DNA of 60,470 bases from Limosilactobacillus balticus (GCF_014145615.1 NZ_JACIVH010000063.1:1-60470), one strand, 5' to 3'; shown: positions 29,980 to 40,627, counted from the stretch's first letter. Notes: a model not told the origin generated them from the letters alone. Translations and numbers: made by a program.

Positions 29980-30852
29980 CTATTTTTCAAAAGATTCTTT
30001 TAGAGCTTGCCATAGCTTTTCCTGCCTTGACGTGTGCTCTACATTTTTACGACGAACAAAAGCAAGGTTTTGGGTAACTTGGGGAACAATTGGTACCTTA
30101 ACTACTTTGCTATCTAAGTTTTCACCTATGGATTGTTCCATCAACAAGGTTACCCCCATCCCTAAGGCAACCATATTTACTAATGTTTTTCCTTTTTCTC
30201 CTTCAAAAACGGAATATAGTTCAAACCCAGCCGCAGCACAAACCTGTTGAACAAAGACTGCAAAGGGATTTTGATGGTTTAGGGTTAAAAACTTTTCTGC
30301 TTTTAGATCAGAAAGCGTTAATTCCTTTTGTTTAGAAAGTGGATTCCGCGCTGGAATATAAGCTACTAAGTCATCAGTTCCCACTGAAAGCACCTCAAAA
30401 TCATCGGGAAGTTTGCCGGCATAACTAATAAACGCCAACTCGCTTTCCCCTTGTTGTAACTGTGCCATTGGATCGACATCTTCAATAATATTCATCTTAT
30501 GCTCCTGTGCCAATTGTTTCACAACTGGAGCTGCTTGATAATTAGTAAAGCCTGGAACGACAGCAACTTTAACTGCTTCTTCCGCTTCTTTTTTTCGATA
30601 ATCCGCAACTACCGATAATAATTTAGCGTGTTTTTGAGCAATTTCAGTAATCAACGGTAAACTTTTTGCTCCGATTTCAGTTAATTCAACTACGCCGCCT
30701 TCAGGGCTAATAAGCTTGATGTTAAGCTCTTCTTCGAGTGATTTAATTGTACGGACCAATTCATCAACTGTCATACCTGATTTTTTTGCTGCATATTGAT
30801 AATCTAAAGTATTAGCAAGATTAACAAATGCAATTGTTTGCTTAAAATCCAA
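29980..30852 (-). CDS. LysR-family transcriptional regulator
   Basis: A 290-aa DNA-binding regulator. The N-terminal winged helix-turn-helix spans about residues 3-60 (AFVNLANTLDYQYAAKKSGM...SLEEELNIKLI). The C-terminal ~200 residues form a periplasmic-binding-like effector domain (VKVAVVPGFTNYQAAPVV, GVTLLMEQ). The recognition-helix region differs from the usual SQPAVS form (TVDELV). I prefer the TTG at 30852, 8 nt after AGGAAG; a GTG at 30861 sits on top of that site. It lies downstream of azlC-azlD and may control them, but that is only positional. Confidence 0.85.
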   Translation of the reverse strand: MDFKQTIAFVNLANTLDYQYAAKKSGMTVDELVRTIKSLEEELNIKLISPEGGVVELTEIGAKSLPLITEIAQKHAKLLSVVADYRKKEAEEAVKVAVVPGFTNYQAAPVVKQLAQEHKMNIIEDVDPMAQLQQGESELAFISYAGKLPDDFEVLSVGTDDLVAYIPARNPLSKQKELTLSDLKAEKFLTLNHQNPFAVFVQQVCAAAGFELYSVFEGEKGKTLVNMVALGMGVTLLMEQSIGENLDSKVVKVPIVPQVTQNLAFVRRKNVEHTSRQEKLWQALKESFEK

Positions 30853-30877
30853 CGTACTCACTTCCTAAAATAAAAGG

Positions 30878-30909
30878 GATTGACTTCTTCGCAAGTTAGA
30901 AACCAATCC
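30878..30909 (-). terminator. Hairpin with U-rich tail in the lysR leader
   Basis: 12-bp stem GGATTGGTTTCT / AAGAAGTCAATCC (two wobbles) followed by CUUUUAUUUU. It ends only a few bases before the lysR ribosome-binding site. It may be the azlCD terminator, an attenuator, or both. Confidence 0.65.
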
Positions 30910-30929
30910 ACTGTTTAAAGCTTAATTTA

Positions 30930-30935
30930 ATTATA
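30930..30935 (-). promoter_or_regulatory. Possible lysR promoter -10
   Basis: TATAAT on the - strand just after the azlD stop. No good -35 is evident, and the hairpin at 30878-30909 would lie directly downstream of the start point. Confidence 0.4.
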
Positions 30936-30947
30936 ACAAAACTACTC

Positions 30948-31292
30948 TTAGAACGCTAAACTCAGAAGCCAAACAGCAACTAATCCAGCAATTACTGAGA
31001 TTGACATTGACCGTGTAAAGTACGCAATCACAATCACGATCACTGCTGCAATGATTCGTTCTGGATAACCGAATAAAGTAAAATGGTAAGAGCCAGTTAA
31101 GAAGATCCCTTTTACAACCAGGGTCGCAAATAAACTAACTGGGACATATTTCATCCATTCATTAAACCATTCTGGGATTTTTCGCGTTGAAAAGAATAGT
31201 ACTGGTAGATAACGGGGAATAAATGCCGCTAAAGCTGCCAAGATAATCACTATAATATGGTAAACGATTTTATTACTTAATAGTTGTTCCAT
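30948..31292 (-). CDS. azlD: AzlD-family branched-chain amino acid exporter subunit
   Basis: A 114-aa membrane protein with four predicted hydrophobic helices, including PRYLPVLFF near the first loop, typical of the small AzlD partner. AzlC and AzlD form a two-component permease of the LIV-E type that exports branched-chain or analog amino acids. It begins 2 nt after azlC, with GAGGG just upstream. Confidence 0.88.
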   Translation of the reverse strand: MEQLLSNKIVYHIIVIILAALAAFIPRYLPVLFFSTRKIPEWFNEWMKYVPVSLFATLVVKGIFLTGSYHFTLFGYPERIIAAVIVIVIAYFTRSMSISVIAGLVAVWLLSLAF

Positions 31293-31294
31293 GT

Positions 31295-32203
31295 TTAGCC
31301 CTCATCAGGATGTTGATCATCATGTTTTTTCTCTTCATGTTTCTCATCATGATGTTCAACAACATTTTCAATCTTAGTTTCCAGTTTTTCAACTTCCTTA
31401 ACTTCTTTTTGTTGAACTTGTTTGTCCTCGATCGTAGTCTTTGTGATCTTCGGCCTAAACATTTTTGTCAAGAACCAGTTCGAGTTTGGATGCTTACTAT
31501 GGTGGCGAACAGTATTTTCAATCAAGAACCCAACAAAGGAAGCAATTAAGGTCGCAATAATAATCCCGAGTGTACCTTTAGTCAACGCCTGAAAGTATAC
31601 CCCAAGAACAGCTGCCAAAAGTCCGATAACTAGGGTCAAGTGGTTTTGAACCTGCATTACGATCATGTATAAGAATAAGGCAGTTAATGCAAAATCAACC
31701 ACTTCAAGGTCAATTGAAATTGCTCCACCAATCAAACCACCAACCATGTTTGAAATCGACCATGCTGCAAGTGAATAATACTCCACTAACAACGCGTCAT
31801 CGGGGTCCCATTTTTTATCTGTTGCAAACTTCATATAGTTAACAGCATAGTTTTCATCGTTCATTGATGCAGAAAAGATAAAGATGAAACGAGCTGATTT
31901 ATCCTTAATGTATTTAGATAAACTTGATCCTAACAATGCATATCGTAACTCCAAGAAGAAAAGTGAGATAAAGATAGTCCCTAATGGAGCGTTACTTGCT
32001 AATAATGATGCCAGAATAAATTGGGCCCCACCAGAGAACACTAATACCGACACCAATAAAATCATTATAAAGTTTAAACCTGCTGCGTGTAGTAAGATTC
32101 CACAGGCCAATCCAATCGGAATATAACTAAGACACAGTGGCATTGAGACACCAAGCACCTCAAGCCAGCGTGTCCTTTCTGGATTTATTTGTGCTTTAGC
32201 CAC
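31295..32203 (-). CDS. azlC: AzlC-family branched-chain amino acid exporter, with His/Asp/Glu/Lys-rich tail
   Basis: The first ~245 residues are the AzlC membrane domain: SYIPIGLACGILLHAAGL, VFSGGAQFILASLLA, LELRYALLGSSLS, and further helices. The last ~55 residues are an unusual hydrophilic extension ending in a repeat of H, D, E and K (HHDEKHEEKKHDDQHPDEG), which could bind metal ions or be disordered. The total of 302 aa is longer than the ~240 aa usual for AzlC. Start is GTG with GGAGG 7 nt upstream. Confidence 0.9.
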   Translation of the reverse strand: MAKAQINPERTRWLEVLGVSMPLCLSYIPIGLACGILLHAAGLNFIMILLVSVLVFSGGAQFILASLLASNAPLGTIFISLFFLELRYALLGSSLSKYIKDKSARFIFIFSASMNDENYAVNYMKFATDKKWDPDDALLVEYYSLAAWSISNMVGGLIGGAISIDLEVVDFALTALFLYMIVMQVQNHLTLVIGLLAAVLGVYFQALTKGTLGIIIATLIASFVGFLIENTVRHHSKHPNSNWFLTKMFRPKITKTTIEDKQVQQKEVKEVEKLETKIENVVEHHDEKHEEKKHDDQHPDEG

Positions 32204-32301
32204 AGAATTTCCTCCAATAATTTGTATCTTTTATAATATCAAGTGACACAATGCTCTTTTAGTCTACCACATATAAAATTAGTTGAATATAATTGGAAAA
32301 G

Positions 32302-32338
32302 AAAAAAGTCTAAAATCAAATGATTTTAGACTTTTTTC
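32302..32338 (-). terminator. Terminator of the two-component operon
   Basis: AAAAAAGTCTAAAATCA / TGATTTTAGACTTTTTT perfect stem with a U6 tail. It is nearly symmetric. It directly abuts the histidine kinase stop codon. Confidence 0.92.
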
Positions 32339-33484
32339 TCATTTTTGGGTGTTTTCTTTAATTTCTTGCTTTAAAGGTAAAGTGACAATAAATGCTGTTT
32401 CGTCTTCATTTGAGGTAACCTTGACACTCCCATGATGAAGATCAACAATGCTTTTAACGATCGCTAAACCTAATCCCGTCCCTCCAGTAGCTCGTGAACG
32501 GGAGGCTTCTGCTCGGTAAAATCGTTCAAATATGTGGTCAAGTGATTTTTCAGGAATTGGTGTCCCGTCATTAGCAACTTTTACGATTACCATATCATTT
32601 TCTTGCCGGGCATCAATCCGGATGTAACTTGCACCATTGCCATATTTAAAAGCATTTGAAACCAAATTATTAAAAACTCGACCAAGTTTCTCAGGGTCTG
32701 CCTCGATCATTAATGGATTCGGAATAACTGATGAAGTAATTTCAATGCCGCGGTGCTGAGCTTCTAATTCAAAACTTGCCGTTAACTGTTCAATTAACTG
32801 GTTAAGATCGATTTTCATGATGTTTACTGGTGCCCCATGTTGCTGAACCTTTGTATATTCAAACAAATCGTCTACCAAGTTCTTCATTTGCTTAGCCTTC
32901 TCGTAAGCAGTATGGGTGTATTTTAGAATATCTTCCTCACTACGATACTGCTTATCTTCAATCAGTCCTAAGTAGCCAATAATACTAGTCAATGGCGTCC
33001 GTAAATCATGGCTAACATTAGTAATCAGCTCATCTTTTGACTTTTCAATCTTCCGTTCATCATCCATCGACCGCACCGCACTATCAACCAACGCATTTAC
33101 ACTAGTAATAACGTGCTGCTGACTCCCCTTTAGTCGAAATGGAATCCGATGATCTAAGTGCCCCTGCGCAATATAGTGTAATTCTGCAATAATATGATCC
33201 ATTTGATAAAGATGATACCGTCGACGCAATCGCCACCATACCACCCATACATCGATAATTACTAAAAAGGCAATTAAGATTCGCTGATAGCTCCATATTT
33301 GTGCTTGAAGTGGACCAATCTTCAATGATTGTTTAATCATAAAGATCCCATTGGTTACTCCCGGATTCGACTGAATGGCATCTTGAATAATTACGATAAT
33401 CGCCATATTCAGCAATAACAATAGGATAACCGTTACTACCCCTTCTAAAATAAGCGAACTCTTTTCACGCCCCGTTAACTTCAC
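32339..33484 (-). CDS. sensor histidine kinase (VanS/PhoR-like)
   Basis: A 381-aa membrane kinase: TM1 about residues 12-34, a short (~30 residue) extracytoplasmic loop, TM2 about 66-84, HAMP about 88-142, the phospho-acceptor His159 in NVSHDLRTPLTSIIGY, then ATPase boxes N (NNLVSNAFKYG), G1 (VANDGTPI) and G2 (GGTGLGLAI). The small outer loop suggests intramembrane or partner-mediated sensing. It starts with GTG (GGAGG 7 nt upstream) 31 nt after its response regulator. Its stimulus cannot be read from the sequence. Confidence 0.93.
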   Translation of the reverse strand: MKLTGREKSSLILEGVVTVILLLLLNMAIIVIIQDAIQSNPGVTNGIFMIKQSLKIGPLQAQIWSYQRILIAFLVIIDVWVVWWRLRRRYHLYQMDHIIAELHYIAQGHLDHRIPFRLKGSQQHVITSVNALVDSAVRSMDDERKIEKSKDELITNVSHDLRTPLTSIIGYLGLIEDKQYRSEEDILKYTHTAYEKAKQMKNLVDDLFEYTKVQQHGAPVNIMKIDLNQLIEQLTASFELEAQHRGIEITSSVIPNPLMIEADPEKLGRVFNNLVSNAFKYGNGASYIRIDARQENDMVIVKVANDGTPIPEKSLDHIFERFYRAEASRSRATGGTGLGLAIVKSIVDLHHGSVKVTSNEDETAFIVTLPLKQEIKENTQK

Positions 33485-33515
33485 AATCTTTCCTCCACAT
33501 CATTAAGGCTAGGTT

Positions 33516-34205
33516 TTAGTGGTCTTCCACCTTGTAACCAACACCCCAAACAGTTTGAATAACCTTTTCACCGTTAGTTGCTTCTTCAATTTTATCCCGT
33601 AAATGACTCACGTGAACCATGACTGTTTTTGCTGATACGACACTTTCTTGCTGCCATACCCGCTCAAAAATGTCATCTGCTGAGAAAACACGGTTAGGGT
33701 GACTGGCAAGTAAGTATAAGATACCAAACTCAAGGGCGGTTAACTGAATTACATCCCCCTTAATCGTCTTAACCTCGTGAGAATCTTTATTGATCAATAA
33801 TGGACCGACATTAAGAATATCTGGTTGATCATTCGTCACTTCCCCTTGGCTCCGACGAAGTAATGACTTAACTCGTGCCATCACTTCGAGTGGATTAAAT
33901 GGCTTAGTAACATAATCATCAGCTCCAGTGATTAGACCTTGAATCTTATCCATATCTGCCGTTTTAGCTGAAAGCACTAAAATAGGAATGTCAGAGTCTT
34001 TCCGCACCCGCTTAATTACATCCATTCCATCGATTTCGGGCATCATTAAGTCAAGAATAATCAAGCCGATATCAGGATTAGTATTTAGTTTTGTTAATGC
34101 TTCTTTTCCGTCATAAGCAGAAATTGGCTCATATCCTTCATTTCGGATGTAAATTTCAAGTAATTGAACAATTTCTTTATCATCATCAACAACTAGAATT
34201 TTCAT
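33516..34205 (-). CDS. OmpR/VanR-family response regulator
   Basis: A 229-aa protein with a receiver domain (acidic pocket VDDD at residues 6-9, phosphorylated Asp52 in IILDLMMP, Lys in YVTKPF) and a C-terminal winged-helix DNA-binding domain (LTALEFGILYLLASHPNRVFS, TVMVHVSHLRDKIE, VWGVGYK). It is co-transcribed with the kinase gene. AAGGAG is 8 nt upstream. Targets unknown; it does not look like WalR or CovR from its neighbours. Confidence 0.94.
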   Translation of the reverse strand: MKILVVDDDKEIVQLLEIYIRNEGYEPISAYDGKEALTKLNTNPDIGLIILDLMMPEIDGMDVIKRVRKDSDIPILVLSAKTADMDKIQGLITGADDYVTKPFNPLEVMARVKSLLRRSQGEVTNDQPDILNVGPLLINKDSHEVKTIKGDVIQLTALEFGILYLLASHPNRVFSADDIFERVWQQESVVSAKTVMVHVSHLRDKIEEATNGEKVIQTVWGVGYKVEDH

Positions 34206-34312
34206 AAGAGGTACTCCTTTTCACAGCATAATATCCTATTTAACATTATAACTAACTATGAGAAAAAAGCGATCATTCTAGGATAGCCTTAACAAAAAGT
34301 TTACCCTCCATT

Positions 34313-34326
34313 ATTTCTCGGGAAAT
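34313..34326. other. Noc-binding-site-like palindrome
   Basis: ATTTCTCGGGAAAT, 13 of 14 bases identical to the B. subtilis Noc-binding sequence ATTTCCCGGGAAAT, in the intergenic space between guaB and the response regulator. A noc gene lies 10 kb away. That the L. reuteri Noc reads the same motif is an inference. Confidence 0.45.
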
Positions 34327-34327
34327 A

Positions 34328-34372
34328 AAAACTGCCGTGACTATTCTTCACGAATAAGGTCATAGCAGTTTC
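34328..34372 (-). terminator. guaB terminator
   Basis: AAACTGC...GCAGTTT outer stem with a TGAC...GTCA inner stem and a U5 tail, after the guaB stop. Confidence 0.85.
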
Positions 34373-34384
34373 TTATTGAATTAA

Positions 34385-35554
<1,170 letters not shown>

Positions 35555-35562
35555 TTAGGTAT

Positions 35563-35591
35563 ACTCTACTAGGATTTCGCACTGAGGTCAA
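35563..35591 (-). promoter_or_regulatory. guaB promoter
   Basis: TTGACC (35586-35591), 17-nt spacer, TAGAGT (35563-35568). No CGAAC PurBox is visible here, unlike purC, purE and fhs. Confidence 0.6.
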
Positions 35592-35610
35592 TCTAAATAT
35601 TTAAATTAAT

Positions 35611-36543
35611 TTAAAAATTAACTAGGCTATTTGCACTCTCTTGATCAATAACCAATGTATTTGCATATCCAGCACTCAAAACACCATGTACTGCTGGTAC
35701 TTTAGCAACATTTGCCGCCACTAAAATGCTGTGTTTTTTCTTTCGCAACTCAGGAAGTGCAATTCCAATTGTTCGTTGATTGATATCTTCATTTACTATC
35801 TGACCCTTACTATCAATGAAACGAGAGAAAACATCCCCTACCGCCTCATGTTGTAATGTTAATTGCTCCTGCTTAGTAAAGTAACCTAATTTGAATAGTA
35901 AAGCTGAATCGCGTACTGTTCCTACTGTGAAAACCGCGATATTGGATTGCTCCCCTAATTTCATAATATGCTTGATATGAGTATCGTTAGCGACTAGTTC
36001 ACGCGTCTTTGCATGATCAAAGATAACCGGTAACGGCAAATACTGCGGAACAGTATTAAAAGCATTCGCAAAAATATTAACAGTTTCAAACGCATAGTTT
36101 CGCGTATTAGTATTTGCCATACTGCCTTTCATTTGAACGACAGTGATATCAGTAACGTCTTTAGGTTTCAAATGCAATCCTACTTGATAAACTGTTTTCC
36201 CCCAGCCTAATCCAATAATATCTTTATCTTCCACAACTTGTTCGATATATTTAGCACCAGCTGCACCAACTTCTTCAAGTGGGTCATCCGTGCCTGGAAC
36301 AATAACAATTTTATGCAATGATGGGTATTTAGCGAGCAAGTCCACTTCCAACTGATGAAGCGGAGCAATTGGATTATGAATTTTAATGGTTACTAATCCT
36401 CGAGCCCGACCAAATTGTAATAATCGTGACACTGTTGCCCGGGAAATATTCAGTTCAGCTGCAATATCGCTTTGGTTCCATCCATCACGGTAATATAAGG
36501 TTGCTACTTTTAGTGCTAATTCAATCTTATTTTTATCATCCAT
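35611..36543 (-). CDS. deoR: SorC/DeoR-type transcriptional regulator of the deo operon
   Basis: A 310-aa regulator of the B. subtilis DeoR (SorC) type. The N-terminal HTH is YYRDGWNQSDIAAELNISRATVSRLLQFGRARGLV, and a sugar-phosphate-sensing domain follows (GLGWGKTVY, LPLPVIFDHAKTRE, GYANTLVID). In that family deoxyribose-5-phosphate relieves repression. Its place as last gene of deoC-deoB-pdp-deoD-deoR supports autoregulation of the cluster. GGAGGGG precedes the ATG. A strong hairpin separates it from deoD. Confidence 0.92.
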   Translation of the reverse strand: MDDKNKIELALKVATLYYRDGWNQSDIAAELNISRATVSRLLQFGRARGLVTIKIHNPIAPLHQLEVDLLAKYPSLHKIVIVPGTDDPLEEVGAAGAKYIEQVVEDKDIIGLGWGKTVYQVGLHLKPKDVTDITVVQMKGSMANTNTRNYAFETVNIFANAFNTVPQYLPLPVIFDHAKTRELVANDTHIKHIMKLGEQSNIAVFTVGTVRDSALLFKLGYFTKQEQLTLQHEAVGDVFSRFIDSKGQIVNEDINQRTIGIALPELRKKKHSILVAANVAKVPAVHGVLSAGYANTLVIDQESANSLVNF

Positions 36544-36562
36544 CTAATTCCCCTCCTTTCAC

Positions 36563-36604
36563 ATATTAAAAGAGACTGGGCATTACCTCAGTCTCTTTTA
36601 ATAT
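36563..36604 (-). terminator. Hairpin between deoD and deoR
   Basis: Perfect 16-bp stem ATATTAAAAGAGACTG / CAGTCTCTTTTAATAT with a short U-containing 3' arm. It probably ends part of the deo transcripts before deoR and lowers regulator expression relative to enzymes. Confidence 0.7.
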
Positions 36605-36652
36605 CTAAACCACATTTTATTATAAAATGCACTCTCTAACCTATGCAAGAAG

Positions 36653-37363
36653 CTACTTTCCAGCAATCGCCGTTTCAAGCGAAATATTAATCATATCATT
36701 AAATGTTCGTTCACGTTCTTCAGCAGTTGCTTTTTCGTCGCCAAAGATTAAGTCACTAACAGTCAAAACTGAAAGTGCCCGGAAATGAAGCTTAGCCGCT
36801 AACAAGTAAAGTCCAGCCGATTCCATTTCTGTCCCTAAAATTCCATAGTCCCGAAGCTTTTCCATATCAAGCTCATCATTGTAGAAACGATCGGCAGCAA
36901 AGATATCCCCAACTTTTGTTTCAATACCTAATTTACCAGCTACATGATAGGCAGTATCTAACAACTTGAAGTCAGCTAATGGTGCGTAATGGAATCCTGG
37001 TCCAAATGTATTTACCGTTACCGCTGAATCGGTTGAAGACCCTTGGGCAAGGAGAACATCGCGAACATGCACATCTGGCGCAATTCCTCCACAAGAACCA
37101 ACCCGGATAATGGTTTTAACACCAAATTCACGTACTAACTCATTAATATAAATTGACATCGAAGGAATTCCCATCCCAGATCCTTGTACTGAAATACGGT
37201 GACCCTTATATTCACCAGTATAACCAAAGGCATTCCGGACTGAATTTACTTGTTTAACATTTTCAAGAAAGTTTTCAGCAATATATTTTGCACGTAGCGG
37301 ATCCCCTGGAAGTAATACAGTGTCTGCGTAGTCACCCATTTTTGCATTAATATGTGTACTCAT
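36653..37363 (-). CDS. deoD: purine-nucleoside phosphorylase (DeoD type)
   Basis: Phosphorolysis of purine (deoxy)nucleosides to base and (deoxy)ribose-1-phosphate. This 236-aa protein shows [38 protein letters not shown] and the C-terminal [16 protein letters not shown] with the catalytic Asp. It feeds PPM (DeoB) with pentose-1-phosphate. GGAGGA precedes the ATG. Confidence 0.98.
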   Translation of the reverse strand: MSTHINAKMGDYADTVLLPGDPLRAKYIAENFLENVKQVNSVRNAFGYTGEYKGHRISVQGSGMGIPSMSIYINELVREFGVKTIIRVGSCGGIAPDVHVRDVLLAQGSSTDSAVTVNTFGPGFHYAPLADFKLLDTAYHVAGKLGIETKVGDIFAADRFYNDELDMEKLRDYGILGTEMESAGLYLLAAKLHFRALSVLTVSDLIFGDEKATAEERERTFNDMINISLETAIAGK

Positions 37364-37384
37364 TGAAAAATTCCTCCTGTCTCT

Positions 37385-38683
37385 TTATTCAATAATTTCA
37401 TGAATTAGCGTCGGTACTTTACCATCATCGCTGATTTTAATACTTTCTCTTAACAACTGTTCTATATCTGGAATTTCGTGGCGGTTACTATAGATTGTTA
37501 AAATTGGTTCGCCATCTTTAACGTAATCACCCAGCTTATGGTGTAATTCGATTCCTACACCATAGTCAAGGGCATCATCTGCCTTTTGACGGCCTCCACC
37601 TAATAACATGCTGGCAGTTCCAACTTCATCCGCTGAAAGCTTTGTCAATACTCCATCCCGATCAGCTTTGAATGGAATCTTATATTTAGCTTGCGGCATT
37701 AAGTGATAGTTATCAACAACAACTGGATCTCCACCTTGTGCTTTTATCATTGCTGCAAACCGTTCAAGGGCTGATCCATCCTGAATAGTTTGCTCTAACA
37801 TCTTTCGTGCTTCAGTAGTATTTTGTGCTTTTTCACCCATTACAACCATATAACTACCAAGCGTCAAAACTAATTCAGTAAGATCTTTTGGTCCCTTTCC
37901 TTTTAAGACATCAATTGATTCTTCAATTTCAAGGGAATTACCAATTTTATTTCCAAGTGGCTGGTTCATATCTGAGATTACTGCCATGCACTTCAGACCT
38001 GCTTGTTTACCAATCTCAACTAACGCTTTAGCCAGTAGCCTTGATTGATCAAGTGTCTTCATAAAGGCCCCGGTACCAGTTTTAACATCAATTACAAGCG
38101 CATCTGTTCCAGAAGCAATCTTCTTACTCATAATTGAACTAGCAATTAAAGGAATTGAGTCAACAGTGTCAGTAACATCACGTAAGCCATAAATCTTCTT
38201 ATCTGCTGGCGCAACCTCACCAGTCGCACCCACAATTGCTAAGTTTTCTTTAGCAACTTGATTAATGAATTCATCTTCAGAAAGTTCTACCCGAAATCCC
38301 GGAATCGCTTCCAACTTGTCAAGCGTGCCTCCTGTATGACCAAGGCCACGACCTGAAATCATCGGAACCGGAATTCCTGTAGCGGCGACCATTGCTGCAA
38401 GTGGTAAACTCACTTTATCACCAACACCACCCGTTGAATGTTTATCAACCTTAATTCCAGGAATTCGGCTCAAGTCTAATCGTTCGCCAGACTCCATCAT
38501 CTTCATTGTTAGACTCGTCTGTTCTTCTTTGGTCATATCCTGGAAATAGATTGCCATGAGGAGAGCACTAATTTGATAGTCAGGAATCGTTCCATTAACG
38601 ACGCCATCAACAAAGAATTGTAATTGCTCATCGCTTAGAACTCCGCCATTTCTCTTGGTGTCAATGATATCAACCATTCGCAT
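37385..38683 (-). CDS. pdp: pyrimidine-nucleoside phosphorylase
   Basis: Phosphorolysis of uridine, thymidine and deoxyuridine. The 432-aa protein carries the family signature SGRGLGHTGGTLDKLEAIPGF, KHSTGGVGDKVS and the C-terminal YGVGIELHHKLGDYV. It is downstream of deoB and upstream of deoD, consistent with nucleoside catabolism. Often also named pyn or deoA-like. Confidence 0.97.
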   Translation of the reverse strand: MRMVDIIDTKRNGGVLSDEQLQFFVDGVVNGTIPDYQISALLMAIYFQDMTKEEQTSLTMKMMESGERLDLSRIPGIKVDKHSTGGVGDKVSLPLAAMVAATGIPVPMISGRGLGHTGGTLDKLEAIPGFRVELSEDEFINQVAKENLAIVGATGEVAPADKKIYGLRDVTDTVDSIPLIASSIMSKKIASGTDALVIDVKTGTGAFMKTLDQSRLLAKALVEIGKQAGLKCMAVISDMNQPLGNKIGNSLEIEESIDVLKGKGPKDLTELVLTLGSYMVVMGEKAQNTTEARKMLEQTIQDGSALERFAAMIKAQGGDPVVVDNYHLMPQAKYKIPFKADRDGVLTKLSADEVGTASMLLGGGRQKADDALDYGVGIELHHKLGDYVKDGEPILTIYSNRHEIPDIEQLLRESIKISDDGKVPTLIHEIIE

Positions 38684-38711
38684 CGTGTTTCGCCCCTTTC
38701 CTTAATTGATC

Positions 38712-39905
38712 TTAATCGTTACTAATTTCTTTGTAGAAGCTGGTACCTTTTACTGGTTCAACGTTAAAGTTCTCTAAGATAGTTGCACCGAGGTCTGAGA
38801 ATGTCTTCCGCAACCCAAGTGATTGATTTGGCTTATTCATTGAAGGAGAGTAAACCAACAATGGAACATTTTCACGAGTATGATCAGTTCCCTTAAAACC
38901 AGGGTCATTACCGTGATCAGCGGTTACCATCAAAAGATCATCAGGCTTCATTTCATCAAGAACTTTACCTAGGCGCTTGTCAAAGTCCATTAATGCTTGA
39001 CCAAAACCCTTTGGATTACGCCGGTGACCATACATTGCATCAAAATCGACCAAATTTGTAAAGCAGAAACCGGTAAAGTCTTGCTTCATCACTTCATCAA
39101 CGTGATCCATTCCATCCATATTACTTTCGTTATGGTATCCTTTATCGATCCCTTCGCCAGAGAAGATATCATTAATCTTACCAACACCAATTACATCGTA
39201 CCCAGCTGTACGGAGGCGATCCATATCAGTCTCACCAATTGGCTTCAAACTAAAGTCATGTCGATTAGCAGTCCGGGTAAAGTGATCTTTATCGGGACCA
39301 ACATATGGACGGGCAATAATCCGACCAACCGTATATTCTGGACCATTAACAAGTGTCCGGGCATATTCACAAATCTTGTAGAGTTCCTCAACAGGAATCA
39401 CATCTTCATGAGCAGCAATCTGCATTACAGAATCACCAGACGTGTAGAGAATTAATTCTCCGGTCTTCATTTGCCGTTCACCATAATCATGAATTACTTC
39501 TGTTCCTGAGTATGGCTTGTTAACAATAACCTTTCGTCCTGAGAATTTTTCAAGCTTATCAACAATTTCTTGTGGAAAACCATTAGGGAACGTTGACAAT
39601 GGCTTCATTACTGGTAAGCCCATCATTTCCCAGTGACCATCCATGCTATCCTTTCCGGCAGAAATTTCTTCCATCTTACCGTAATCACCAATAGCTGGAT
39701 CAGCAACTGGCACCCCTTCAATTGGAGTATCACGTAAATTACTAATTCCTAATTTACCAAGGTTTGGTAACTTTAAGGCACCTTTGTAATACTCACCAAC
39801 GTGGCCAAGCGTATCTGATCCAACATCATCAAACTTTGCGGCGTCATGAGCGGCACCTGTACCAACTGAGTCCATTACAATAACAAAAACACGTTTATAT
39901 GACAT
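38712..39905 (-). CDS. deoB: phosphopentomutase
   Basis: Moves the phosphate of (deoxy)ribose between C1 and C5, so sugar from nucleosides can enter DeoC or the pentose pathway. The 397-aa alkaline-phosphatase-superfamily protein shows [17 protein letters not shown], the active-site region [13 protein letters not shown] and metal ligands in [26 protein letters not shown] precedes the ATG. Confidence 0.98.
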   Translation of the reverse strand: MSYKRVFVIVMDSVGTGAAHDAAKFDDVGSDTLGHVGEYYKGALKLPNLGKLGISNLRDTPIEGVPVADPAIGDYGKMEEISAGKDSMDGHWEMMGLPVMKPLSTFPNGFPQEIVDKLEKFSGRKVIVNKPYSGTEVIHDYGERQMKTGELILYTSGDSVMQIAAHEDVIPVEELYKICEYARTLVNGPEYTVGRIIARPYVGPDKDHFTRTANRHDFSLKPIGETDMDRLRTAGYDVIGVGKINDIFSGEGIDKGYHNESNMDGMDHVDEVMKQDFTGFCFTNLVDFDAMYGHRRNPKGFGQALMDFDKRLGKVLDEMKPDDLLMVTADHGNDPGFKGTDHTRENVPLLVYSPSMNKPNQSLGLRKTFSDLGATILENFNVEPVKGTSFYKEISND

Positions 39906-39952
39906 TTTCTGACTCCTCCTATTTCTGTAAATTAAGATTAGTAATTAAATTT

Positions 39953-40627
39953 TTATTGTTTTGCGGCTTCTTCCAAGATTTGAACAGAAGCGGAAACACC
40001 TAGACGGTTAGCACCAGCTTCAATCATATCGTAAGCTTCTTGAAGGCTGTGAATTCCACCAGCAGCCTTAATCTTAAAGTCAGGTCCAACTGCTTCACGC
40101 ATAATCTTAACGTCTTCTACCTTCGCTCCTGAAGTTGAAAAACCAGTTGAAGTCTTAACAAAGTCAGCATCGCCTTTTACAGTAAGCTCACTTGCACGTG
40201 CTTTTTCTTCATCAGTAAGAAGAGCGTTTTCAATAATAACTTTAAGAAGTTTACCCTTTTCGTGAGTAGCATCGGCAACCGCTTTGATATCAGCAACAAC
40301 CGCATCATCATTTCCAGCTTTTAATTCACCGATATTGATAACCATGTCAATTTCATCGGCACCATCTTCAATTGCCTGCTTAGTTTCAAAAACTTTGCTT
40401 TCTGTTGAAGTTGCCCCAAGAGGGAAGCCGATAACTGTACAAGTGTTAATGTCAGTACCTTCTAATCCTTCATGAACTCGCTTAACCCAGTAAGGATTGA
40501 TACAAACTGAAGCTGTGTTGTATTTCCGAGCTTCTTCAACCGTCTTATCAATCATCTCTGGAGTAGCTTCTGGTTTAAGCATTGTGTGATCCATGTATTT
40601 TGCTAATTGTGCTTGCGTTAACTTCAT
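39953..40627 (-). CDS. deoC: deoxyribose-phosphate aldolase
   Basis: Splits deoxyribose-5-phosphate into acetaldehyde and glyceraldehyde-3-phosphate, linking DNA salvage to glycolysis. The 224-aa TIM barrel has [34 protein letters not shown] (Schiff-base Lys region), [10 protein letters not shown] and IKAAGGIH. I start at ATG 40627 behind GAGGAG; the frame runs 25 codons further upstream across the promoter region. First gene of the deo operon. Confidence 0.97.
   Translation of the reverse strand: MKLTQAQLAKYMDHTMLKPEATPEMIDKTVEEARKYNTASVCINPYWVKRVHEGLEGTDINTCTVIGFPLGATSTESKVFETKQAIEDGADEIDMVINIGELKAGNDDAVVADIKAVADATHEKGKLLKVIIENALLTDEEKARASELTVKGDADFVKTSTGFSTSGAKVEDVKIMREAVGPDFKIKAAGGIHSLQEAYDMIEAGANRLGVSASVQILEEAAKQ

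Noticed and set aside
36434-36447. GTTGCCCGGGAAAT in deoR as a third Noc site
   Set aside because: Two mismatches from the 14-mer and inside coding sequence; too weak to claim.
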